A model generated the notes under the pieces. That model saw only the letters and a list, made by a program, of their open reading frames with translations, searched no databases and had not been told where the DNA came from. From Paramacrobiotus metropolitanus (Eukaryota; Tardigrada; Eutardigrada; Parachela; Macrobiotidae), in contig NW_026570247.1 in NCBI RefSeq assembly GCF_019649055.1, positions 1,116,001 to 1,180,000 on the forward strand: a stretch of DNA of 64,000 bases, in the 5' to 3' direction. Positions 52,970 to 62,270 of this stretch are shown piece by piece. Position 1 is the first letter of the stretch. Each line of letters begins with the position of its first letter. The translations under genes and the position numbers were made by a program.

Positions 52970-53600
52970 GGTGAGTGAGTGGCCGAGATATCTTCACTGA
53001 GCAGCGAGCGAAAAGTTAATTTACTGAGTGACTTATACGGAGCTACCACTGCCGTCTAGTGAGCAAAATCGCTAATTGAATGAGTGAGTTACCGAGCTAC
53101 CACTGCCGCCTAGTGAGCAAAATCGCTAATTGACATAGTGGGTGACCGAGTTACCACCACTATCTAGTGCTCAAAACGCTACATGAATGTGTAACCGAGC
53201 TATTCATTGATTCGGGCCCTAGATTACAAGAAACGCGGAGGCGAAGCCGCATCTGTTTCTTTTAAGCTACCGCTAACGCTGGCTAGCTTCTATGACCAAG
53301 CTAACGCTGCTCTCCGGTGTAAGGAGTCCGTTAGGTGAACAAGTGACCGAGCTACCACAAGTCACAACAGTCCAGTGCAGAGAGTCCGTTAGGTGAACGA
53401 GTGACCAAGCTACCACTACTGTTCTGTGCACAGAGCATACTAGGTGAGGTAGTTACCGAGCTATCACTTCTTTCTAGTGGACAGAGCTCATTAGGTGAAC
53501 GAATGACCGAGATACCGGTAATGTTCCGTGTACGGAGCCCGCAAGGTGAGCGGATGACCGAGCTGCCATTGCTGAGAAGCATCAGGTTGGGGTTCAGAGA
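52970..53600 (+). repeat. Degenerate minisatellite of ~55-60-bp units
   Basis: About ten units vary on GAGTGACCGAGCTACCACT ... GTGCANAGAGNNNGTTAGGTG. The first units (AGTGAGCAAAATCGCTAATT) differ from the last (GTCCGTTAGGTGAACGAGTG), so two unit types adjoin. Confidence 0.75.
53227..53261. repeat. Short hairpin repeat, copy 1
   Basis: CAAGAAAC pairs with GTTTCTT around GCGGAGGCGAAGCCGCATCT, which itself folds (GCGG/CCGC or GGC-GAA-GCC). It sits within the minisatellite. Confidence 0.6.
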
Positions 53601-53829
53601 ATCGTGGATCCAGTGGAGAGATTCAATACTGACCTGAGAAAATCTGTAATTATTACACGAAACCGGTGTTTTTGCGCTATTGCGATGTACCGATCATATT
53701 ACAACGAAATACAAATGTGGTACCACAACCCAATAATACTACTACGCAGTAGCCCGTGTACTTAACGTGCAGGCTGAAAATGATGGCCGGCAATCTTAAT
53801 GAGTGAGCAAACAAAGTGGCCCGATTTGG

Positions 53830-53935
53830 CCCATGTCGAAACGCCGGCCGAATTTCCTGCCGGCAGAATTTCCGGCGGTCAAAACGCCGGCCGAATTTTT
53901 TTTGGCCAAAACGCCGACAGAATTTTTTCAAAATA
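53830..53935 (+). repeat. Tandem GCCGGC-GAATTT units
   Basis: Five imperfect units of AAAACGCCGGCCGAATTTT. The word resembles the GGCGAAATTTC words in the foldback at 31200-31863. Confidence 0.6.
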
Positions 53936-54716
53936 TTCAACTTCAAGTATTATATTCATCTTTCAGATATTATAAAAATATTACCTGGCACACGGTCTAA
54001 CGGGTCTACTACACGCGCTGATATAATGCAATATCTTTATCGGCACGCTTTTGGTGTTGCATTGACAGCTTGCATAATAATCTCGGAAGAGGCTTGGAAG
54101 AGAACACGAAGGACGTGCAAGACAAACAAGGTGTTCAACAATGGCACTGCGGCAATAACACCGAAGTGTAAGTTAGTCTGATCCCTTTCTAATCGTACCT
54201 ACCTCATTTCAATGGCGCCGTTAAATTCACTTAAGAGGGCTGGTTCAGTAGCAAAGTTTGCGCTGAAATCTGATGGGCGAAATCGGGCGTAACCTTAATT
54301 TTACAGCATTTGTTTTTGTTGTTGTTTTGAACTTTTGATAGTTTGTTAGGTAGCCCAAATATGATTAAGTAATTGGTTTTTGGAAGCGCAGTGGATACTC
54401 CTTTAATCTTTTTTATTTGTCGGACGATGGAGCATGCTTGTGTATAGATAAAAGCCTTTTCTGAGTCGAATAATTATAGTACCTCGTAAGTACATAATGC
54501 GTTAACCTTTTACTTTTGCATGGATCGCTTTAAGTTGGTTTTCTACCGCTGTTGCAAAATCGGGGCACTTTGTGTGCTCACTAATTAAGATTGCCGGCGC
54601 TCATCAAATCAGGCATATAATGGCACATATGGAGAGTCGGGGGGCTATGTTACTGGGCTGTGGTGGTACTACTAAGTAAATATTCAATCGAAATCAAATA
54701 AAGTGACCGTGGATCA

Positions 54717-54752
54717 CAAGAAACGCGGAGGCGAAGCCGAGGCTGTTTCTTG
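54717..54752. repeat. Short hairpin repeat, copy 2
   Basis: CAAGAAAC/GTTTCTTG around GCGGAGGCGAAGCCGAGGCT. It differs from copy 1 only in the last few inner bases. The stretch 53940-55050 has no supported gene. Confidence 0.6.
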
Positions 54753-55049
54753 CATTAAAATAATACTAGAGTTATTATTTAATTATGATAGCTGCGCAGT
54801 AAACTACTTTAATTATTACTCTGCTCGTACCAATTAATGACAATGATAAGTATTATTATGCTATTGTTAATTATATTGCAATGTACCTGAATGTGTAGTG
54901 CGGTACTTTATTTACGGTGCTCAATCTCATTGCGCTTCTGAAAAAGCCATTAAAATTTAAACCGGCAGTCTGCATATAGTGTTCTTCGCCATCACAGAAG
55001 ACGCTTTTCAAAAACCGTTGTGCCATTTCGTCTGTCTATGAACCACATT

Positions 55050-55310
55050 TGAGTTTTTCACCACAAAAAAATTTTCTTCCTTTTTTTGGTACCGAAATTT
55101 CCTCCCTCTTTTTGACTACTAAAGTTCTTTCCTGTAAAAATTCCTTCCTGTTTTTGACCTTGGCCCAATCTACCCATACCGGCCCGGGCACACTACTACT
55201 GCATTTTTTCAAACATTTTGTTGTACAAATAATTATATCTTGCCAGATGTATCGTTTTGAATCCTTTTTTGATTTCCGCGTCTTGTTAACGCAGTTTGCA
55301 TGCCCGGGCA
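55050..55310. repeat. Repeat block: reverse copy of 50985-51120 plus a LINE-tail-like unit
   Basis: Bases 55050-55200 are the reverse of the GGTCAAAAA units and of the GGGCCCGGGC ... GGGCAGATT word. Bases 55200-55310 resemble the tail units at 32700-33270 (GCATTTTTTCAAACA, ATATCTTGCCAGATGTATCG). Confidence 0.6.
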
Positions 55311-55419
55311 GCTATAAAAACTATATAATACTGTGGCGGTGTCCCATGTGCATGCCAGCTCGAAGAAAGCGTGAAGTGTAGCGCCACGGGCTGAAGCAAG
55401 CAAGCGTCGGACATACGAT

Positions 55420-55679
55420 TTCATAGAATATCTGGAATCTGTTTTACCCACTGGCAGTCGAGACGTTCAGGACTTTGGGAACACCTTTTGCCGGTCGAGC
55501 TGATCCGTTTTTTTGTCGGCAGAAAGATCCATGAAGTTACCGGGGAACCTCGATCTACCGCGTTTTTAAGGCACCGATTCAGTCTTGCTGTAGTCCGTGG
55601 AAATGCAGCAGCTGTTTTTGGTACACTGCCTGTACGTCCGAAGCCCATAAGTGGCTCTAACGATTTTGGATGTTTTTAA
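55420..55679 (+). mobile_element. C-terminal fragment of a LINE of the same type as 30100-32480
   Basis: The frame from about 55488 gives GRKIHEVTGEPRSTAFLRHR and FSLAVVRGNAAAVFGTLPVR, the usual end of this LINE protein, corresponding to the part that decays near 32400 in the other copy. A stop is at 55677-55679. The upstream part is out of frame. Confidence 0.65.
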
Positions 55680-56999
55680 TGTTTAAATTCAATCATTTTT
55701 ATTAGTGTAAATCAGCGCACGCATGTTGTTATGTATACTGGCTGCATGTCGAAATAAATCGGTTGCAGTTTATCCATTTACCGGGTGGCTGAGCAAAATG
55801 GCGGTCTGATTTAAGATGGTGCGCTGAATCCGTCTGTTGCTTGATTTACGTTATCTTAGGTTCATTCGAAAGAGCAATGCTTTTAACATAATAAAGTTAA
55901 GTCAAGCCAAGATTTTCCTAAGTCTGGACGTTTTCTAAGATTTTTTCGAAAAACTTTGTGGGTTTAGAGGCTGTCCTGGAAGGGAAAATTTGAAATTACC
56001 CGTTTCCATATCAAAAATTGCTGGTAATCAGCAAAGCCGAAATATTTTTCTCGCGTTACTGTTTCGGATAGAGAGGTTCTTCCTTGTTTTTTTACTGTAT
56101 GGAACTGCAGTATTCTAGCAACGGTGTTCGGTCAGCACACGGAATAACTGTGACTCTGCACGAGTAATTCTCATGAAATCCGCAAGAAGGATTTTTGAAA
56201 TCGAATTCTTAATCAACGCTTCGAAAACTTGTCTGGTTCAATCTTGTTTCTGGAAGGGCAACGTGTTAGCTACATTTTGAAATAAAACCGACATTTCTTG
56301 TTGCTTCCTTACACGCAACCAAAAATTTTAACGAAAAACTGTCATAAAAATAAAATTAAAATCCGGCGTTTTTGAAAAAGTCACATACTGACCGCATAAC
56401 TCGTCCAGCGCATGCAATAAGTCAACAACTGTTTTTTATTGAAAGAAGGTGTTTTTTTCTAAACAAAGCAGTTAAAGATATTCAAAAAGCCCATACTGGA
56501 AAGAAATGCCACGAGATTCTAAGTTTGGAGAGCTGGGACACGAAAAATTTATTCACGACCTTGATTTGCGCCATTGCAAACGATAACGGCTTACGTTTTC
56601 CAAAAACGTTTTGTTGATTCTGATAGCCAATAAAATCTTCTATCGAACGAGTCTTAACAATTTACGGTCTCACCACAGGTATACGAGAAACAAACTAAAA
56701 CATTAGACCGCCATTTTTTTCAGCCACACGGTAAAGTAAAAGTCAAGAGCATCAAGATTCTAGCGCTAAAACGTAAAGGCAATGAGATGGTGATTCATAA
56801 TGATCTTAATGAGGAAGAGAGGAATGAATGAACCAATAACAGATGTAGAAAGCAATTTACACTCCCATAAGGTGTTACCAGTTTACTATCGTTACAAGAT
56901 CTAGTGCGAACACCCACAGATCGATACGTTCGCAAAACCACCGAGACCAATTTCGTTTCGAATGCGTGATACGCCTTTAGTACACATTTGAATTTTCTT
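55680..56999. other. Spacer, nothing recognised
   Basis: AT-rich with scattered short open frames that look non-coding. Confidence 0.35.
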
Positions 57000-57182
57000 A
57001 CAGCCGTAACTCCCGAACCGGATGTTGCGCGCACAAACGGTTTTCACGCTTATGTATACAAATCATCTGGCTACAGAATGTCATAAAACAAAGCGAAAAG
57101 TGTTTGGGAGTGCGCGAAAGTGAGAGTTTTCGTCCATGTACACGAATTCGATACCATGTACCGGGCCACTTCCCTTAACATT
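57000..57182 (+). repeat. Dispersed repeat, second copy of 15782-15987
   Basis: Same order of words as in the gene B intron, including the foldback end (CGTAACTCCCGAACCGGATGT), but without the opposite arm. Confidence 0.7.
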
Positions 57183-57332
57183 CGCACAAGAAAATGCTAA
57201 TAACACATTATTTATCATGTACCGTAATTAATTAATTGTTACTAATCAATAAACATACGATCGAAATAAAAAGGGGATAGTTGTTGTTATTGGCTGTTAT
57301 TGGTTTTAGGCAGCGATGATGCAGAGTACGAG

Positions 57333-57340
57333 TATAAAAG
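57333..57340 (+). promoter_or_regulatory. TATA box (TATAAAAG) with an initiator-like TCAG
   Basis: A consensus TATAAAAG is followed about 36 bases later by GCTCAGCA, near the normal start distance. The transcript is unclear: a possible exon after TTTCAG at 57514 encodes DGILNDPYSRGRFVLTCKRG, which has a weak look of a chitin-binding (CBM14) segment, before GTGGGT. Confidence 0.45.
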
Positions 57341-57879
57341 GCGCTGACAAGCAGACGGCGTCCCGTGCTCAGCAAACTGTCGTTAGTCTGCTGAATTAAG
57401 GATGCTGTTTGCTATGTGTCATTGAACGACGCAGAGAAGAACTCGCCGTGCTCACCCAGTTAGTTCTTCAATAATTTTCATAAGTGACAACGGTGCCATT
57501 CCCCTCTGATTTCAGGATGGAATTCTGAATGATCCTTATTCGCGTGGCCGCTTTGTACTCACTTGCAAAAGGGGTGGGTAATGGGTACCATGATCCGTAT
57601 AAGACTAGAAAAGAATGCACTCCCTTGTGCAAGTTGTGCTCGATATTTAATACCGCTGCGCTATTTTTAGACTATACTACGTCAATATCGGGCACACGCC
57701 ATGTCGATATCTCACTGGGTCGTAGCTGGTCGGTACCTTAAATACACTGTGACTTTTTTGCAGGCTTTGCACAATGATCCTACGCGGATATGTTTACTAC
57801 ATTAAGGGAACCATCAATTCGTAGAAAATCTTGCTGACCCGCAAATTTATTAATATACACTCAGAGCCATAATATGCAT

Positions 57880-58164
57880 TCAAACAGGAACAGGTGTGCA
57901 GTGGTCAACAGCGAAAGCATCGTCAACTGAATAACAGTAACACGATAGGCTACGCGCCGACAGCTTCCCCCTGCTCTCGGTCTGGGTGTGGTCGATGAGG
58001 GGCACGGCGGTATCGTCGTACCAGCTCCATTTCTTCTCCTCGTGCGCCCTGTTGCCCAGGAATGGCAGCAGACGGCGGGCGTCGGCGTACACGGTCGGAC
58101 GGACCGGTGATGCGCAGCCACTACGAGCACCATTACAGTAGTACTGGAACGGCTCTGCTACCAT
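57880..58164 (-). CDS. Possible coding exon, unknown
   Basis: From ATG 58164 a 94-residue frame begins MVAEPFQYYCNGARSGCASP and continues with a charged, aromatic part (EEKKWSWYDD). GC-rich and codon-like compared with the AT-rich flanks. The 3' part turns Ser/Cys-rich and is probably past a donor. No family is recognised. Confidence 0.3.
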   Translation of the reverse strand: MVAEPFQYYCNGARSGCASPVRPTVYADARRLLPFLGNRAHEEKKWSWYDDTAVPLIDHTQTESRGKLSARSLSCYCYSVDDAFAVDHCTPVPV

Positions 58165-58206
58165 GAAAGGGCTGGGCTAGGCTCGCACAGACACTCGCAA
58201 AAAATC

Positions 58207-58278
58207 TGCCGATTGAGGGAACCGAACCCACAACCTCCATACTCTAAAGCCGAGAAAGGCACCACTAGACTATCGGCA
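58207..58278 (-). tRNA. tRNA-like gene or tRNA pseudogene with A box, B box and T-run
   Basis: On the minus strand 58278-58207 gives a perfect 7-bp acceptor stem (TGCCGAT/ATCGGCA), an A-box-like TAGTCTAGTGG, a B-box-like GGTTCGGTTCC and, 2-3 bases after the end, TTTTTT as a pol III terminator. Length is 72. The T stem has a mismatch and the D and anticodon arms do not pair well, so I cannot give an anticodon with confidence. It could be a pseudogene or the head of a tRNA-derived SINE. Confidence 0.55.
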
Positions 58279-60448
58279 TAGCATACAAATTGTATTGAAA
58301 CATTCTATCGAACGATCCTATTGAGAGCGGATGCCGCTCTGACACTGGGTAGCCTTTGACCAGTTGGCATGTTCGTTGCGTTTCCGTATAATGCTAGTGC
58401 ATTATATCTAGAGCAGAGAGTAGGCTCAGCTTCAGATGTGTCGTCGCGCCGCGGGGCACATCGTACAGCCCCCGCCCTTCACAGTTGTACATGTGGATCA
58501 GTTTACTTGCATAAAAGGGTAACTCATAATAGTCCTAAATATAGGATAACGTAACTGGCACGCCCCTGCAACTCTGAACTGGTTCATTGTGGGTGGATTT
58601 CCTATAAATTCTGCATTTGCTATAAATTCTCCGTCTAGAGAGATGCAATCTGTAGTGCTCAAGTACTGCAATCTGACAATGCAGCTGAATTCCGCAGTAT
58701 CCTCCGTATTTTTTATCTTTATGGGGTATTTATGAATTTCCAGATGCAGTGGCTGGCTAATTCTGCTTATGATCGAGTAACAGCCAGTAAGAAAAGTGAC
58801 CCGGCATAGTCTTTACATTCACGGGTGTATTTGCTAAATATTCCACGTTTGTACACTCCTATAAAAATTCCTAGCGTAAGGTTTTTCGACAAACAAACCG
58901 ATGATGCACAATAATAAAGGTATGTGCACAATGAGTAAGCATGTTTGTTGTTGCTACTCGTGCTAAACATACTGCGATACATGTAGTGCTAGTTGCGAAA
59001 GACCACAGTTGTTGTGGATTCTGCGAATATCGGTTAGAAGTAGTAAGAAAGCCGTTAGAAGCTTCGCACAAGTAAAATGTAAGAAAGCAACTACCACAAT
59101 GCAAAAACTTGCACATCAACGGCTATTAGAGTAATAACAACTAAGTGAGGTAACAGATGGTAATTGCATGTGGGCGGGTTCAAAATTTTGGATGCTATAG
59201 CCTTCATTCACAAGCTTTCAGGCGGCAAAAGCGTCCGTGTGGACCGTTTTACCGGTAATAAAACGGGAAATATTTAGTAAATAAAGATCTGTTTCTGGCC
59301 TAAATAACCGGTATTATTGTGATATCCGTAGCAGTAATAGTCTGATCGTACAACTGCAGAGCACTTTTTGCTGATATACCAACTGCTGTCTAGTCGTTGA
59401 GGGTGTACATACATCGTGCTAAAGTGGCTGTTATACGGACGGGACAAGAAACCGATGCACACAAGTACCAAAAGATGCTTGCAGTGGTTTACCGCAGTTC
59501 TGTCGTCAACTTGCTTGTGAGCGAAAATGTTAAAAAAACTAACGATACATTCTACAGTAATATCACCAGTTTACTACAATACGTTTTCGCAAGCCTACAA
59601 CTACTGTACTGTACTGGATAGGTCAGCCAGAATACGGCTTCAACTGGAAAATGTCTACTCGTGGAGAACATGTAGGACCGCGATGTTTGCGTAAAAACGT
59701 TACTCCGTTGCTCTTTGTCGATGGTACCGCATGTCTATGACTCAACCGTTGCATGGACGGTGGCGTTATGTATATATTCTAGTGTTGCCTGGATGTCAAT
59801 CTGGGATTCGCGAGTTTGGTAAAGCAAAATGAAATATGTTATCATCATGCCGCACACCTGGAAATGAAAAAGCATGTACGTGGTACGGGAATATTATTAT
59901 ATTCACCAGGTCTGCTTTCAGTTGCATACAAGCTTACCATCAGAACATATTCTTTCGTCAGGCTGAAGAAACCACCGGCCGTAAATGTAGCTTTACCGCT
60001 GTCAAAAACGGCTCGAAGAGACTGGCATGCTTGGGGAATCAACGGTTTCTTATGCGGGTCGGCTATGAGCCCATTAATGGCGACTCGTACAGCAGCGGCC
60101 TACAATTACAGGCATTTGGTATCAGTTTCACTTTCCGCAAGGTTTGTATTAGCTGTTGGTGTACGTGCACGTAAACCTTGTCATAAATTAAAAAGTAATG
60201 CAGAATTTTGCCTATACCTTGGAGACTGCAAAATGCAAGAAATTAATTTAGTATTACTGTTTTTAGCTATGTGGTTTAAATATTCAGGACGATTGTCGAA
60301 GTCCGGATACTACAGACAAATTAGAAGGTACAATAAGACTGATAATAACTGCGGAAAACCATTTTTCGAGTAACGTTGCGGCAATGCGCTCATTAAAGGA
60401 TTTGAACGTGGCTTCGCGCGATGTTCATATCTAAGTGTACGCAGTACT
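58279..60448. other. Spacer, nothing firm
   Basis: Open frames near 59816-60373 on the plus strand have mixed composition and no recognisable domain. No repeat with copies elsewhere in the window was noticed. Confidence 0.35.
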
Positions 60449-60904
60449 TACTTCGGTATTTCTCATATTTTGGTCACTCAGTACTGCGGCACTTCTCATA
60501 TTTCGGTCACTTCAAGTACGTATACCTTCTCATATTTCGGTCACCTGGTGTTCAAATTTCCTGACAAACAAAAATACCAGAAATGAATTGCTTTTTTAGT
60601 AAACACTGCGCTTATAAATTCTGAAGCATGAACTCAAAAAGATGTCATAAAAAGCCAAAGTAAAAGCAAGAACTAGACCGGATGCAATGTAAAAAACCCG
60701 CTCTTTCACGTTTAGAACTCCTAAAATTTCAAATTCCAACATTTTAAGTTTTGTTTTTATGACAGAACACTGGAAAACAAATAAAAAAACACATAATACG
60801 ATCAGCATGTAACGTACATGGGGGTGGGGTAAGTGACCGATGACCGGAATATAAAACCGTCTACCGGTACTTAAAGTGACCGAAATATGAGAAAAATCGA
60901 AGTA
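60449..60904. mobile_element. MITE/foldback with ~38-bp ends, beside the receptor's splice donor
   Basis: Left end TACTTCGGTATTTCTCATAT and right end (reverse) TACTTCGATTTTTCTCATAT continue with TTCGGTCACT-type sequence. Inside the left arm TTCTCATATTTCGGTCAC is repeated three times. A related end lies at 20880-20945. Confidence 0.6.
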
Positions 60905-60915
60905 TCAGTTTTTGT

Positions 60916-60955
60916 CTGTAGGCTTACCTGGTCATCTGTAGGCTTACCTGGTCAT
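60916..60955 (-). repeat. Perfect 20-bp tandem duplication covering the receptor's splice donor
   Basis: 60916-60935 and 60936-60955 are identical and each contains CAG|GTAAGCC on the minus strand, giving two donors 20 bases apart. Confidence 0.85.
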
Positions 60956-61943
60956 GACAGAATACACAGGCCCCAACCCGCATAACGGCACTGACAAGGG
61001 AAGTTGCCGACGAAAACGATACGTTGATCACGAGATTCTCTCGGTACAGACGCAGACTATTAACAGCTGCCAGCGGTGTGCCGGGATCAGAATGGCCCGG
61101 CACTAGCAGGATCGCCGCGAACGACACCCACACTATGACTTCCTGCAGGCCCACCGCAAAGCTGATCGTTGAAAACACATCTTCGACGTCGTAAATACCG
61201 CAACGCAGTTGGCGGATAAATCCGTGACCGTTGGCAACATGTGTCAGCATCGCATCGTCCTCTTTGCGTGGTGACGATTTGCTTAAAGTGCCGGCAAAGC
61301 TGCGGAATCCAAAGGCTAACATAATGACCAAACTCGTGAAGATTGCTTGGGGAACGGTACGAATGACAGTCTTCGCTAGTTTTGGAAGGATGCGGAGAAT
61401 ACTGGAGGAATCTGCGGGCACCACCGTCGACCCGAAGAAAAACAACATCTGGTTGGTGCCGTTTTTGATTTCTGGACGCTTCACCATGAAAATAGTTGGG
61501 ATTATGCAGATGCTGATCATTGTTACAACAAAGATGACTATCCTAAAAACCTGTATCATTTTGCGATGACCAGCACCCAGAACTGGGGCCAGTACATCTC
61601 CTACATATGTATAAACCTGTGGAATACGACGGCTTTTCCAGATTAATTCCCCGGCGATCGTCAGGATGTGCAGATTCTCGGTGAAATGTGACAGAAGAAA
61701 CAGCAGCGAGAATAGCTCCAGATTGTCCAGTTTATTTTTCTGTGATATGTAATGGTTGTATAGCTCATCGGTGGTGATGAAGATCATCGTGCCGACCGCC
61801 AAAACTGACCAAATCCGCATCAACCGGCTCGGATAGGCCGTACCGCTCGTGCCCTCCCCGTTATTCCAGTAATGGGGCATGAGACCCATAAACTGTAGTA
61901 CTCGCAGGTAAAACCCGTCACAGAATGAAAGAGATGACACCAT
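60924..61943 (-). CDS. Multi-TM chemoreceptor-like protein, first exon
   Basis: From ATG 61943 one long exon encodes about 335 residues with at least five hydrophobic helices at roughly residues 43-60, 75-98, 131-155, 198-220 and 263-288, joined by short loops, with an NGT site and a long loop before the fourth. No GPCR class A signature (no DRY, CWxP or NPxxY). Helix number, intracellular-looking N-terminus and general plan resemble invertebrate gustatory-receptor-like (7tm_7/GRL) proteins, but no diagnostic motif is visible. The exon ends at duplicated donors (60946/60926). The last helix should be in a later exon that I could not find; the sequence right after the donor is a MITE. Ligand unknown. 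Confidence 0.5.
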   Translation of the reverse strand: MVSSLSFCDGFYLRVLQFMGLMPHYWNNGEGTSGTAYPSRLMRIWSVLAVGTMIFITTDELYNHYISQKNKLDNLELFSLLFLLSHFTENLHILTIAGELIWKSRRIPQVYTYVGDVLAPVLGAGHRKMIQVFRIVIFVVTMISICIIPTIFMVKRPEIKNGTNQMLFFFGSTVVPADSSSILRILPKLAKTVIRTVPQAIFTSLVIMLAFGFRSFAGTLSKSSPRKEDDAMLTHVANGHGFIRQLRCGIYDVEDVFSTISFAVGLQEVIVWVSFAAILLVPGHSDPGTPLAAVNSLRLYRENLVINVSFSSATSLVSAVMRVGACVFCHDQVSLQMTR

Positions 61944-61966
61944 TTTTTAAGATTCCTCTTCTGAAC

Positions 61967-62270
61967 TACGAGGAGGAGTAAAGCATCTTCGGTAGCGCGT
62001 TCGAATGTCAAGACTCTTTGAACACTGTGCGTTGAGTGTGCAACAGCATGATTCACTTAACAGCGAACTGCGGAAGGCTGGCAGTCCACATTTAACTTGG
62101 CCACTGTCAATCATAGCACTCATTCACGGGTGACGGTCACATTGCACGTAGATGGGCAACCCTCCACGGTTGGCTGTTAAGAGAATCATGCCGTCGCACA
62201 CTCAACGCACAGTGTTCAAAGAGTCTTGACATTCGAACGCGCTACCGAAGATGCTTTACTCCTCCTCGTA
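61967..62270. repeat. Large inverted repeat just upstream of the receptor start
   Basis: 61967-62040 and 62197-62270 are exact reverse complements over 74 bp. Pairing continues with mismatches to about 62072 and 62165, so the arms reach about 106 bp around a ~92-base loop. It begins 23 bp upstream of the receptor ATG. Confidence 0.9.

Noticed and set aside
60596-60808. Minus-strand frame with a membrane helix as last exon of the receptor
   Set aside because: It lies inside the inverted-end element at 60449-60904, and its phase does not fit either donor.
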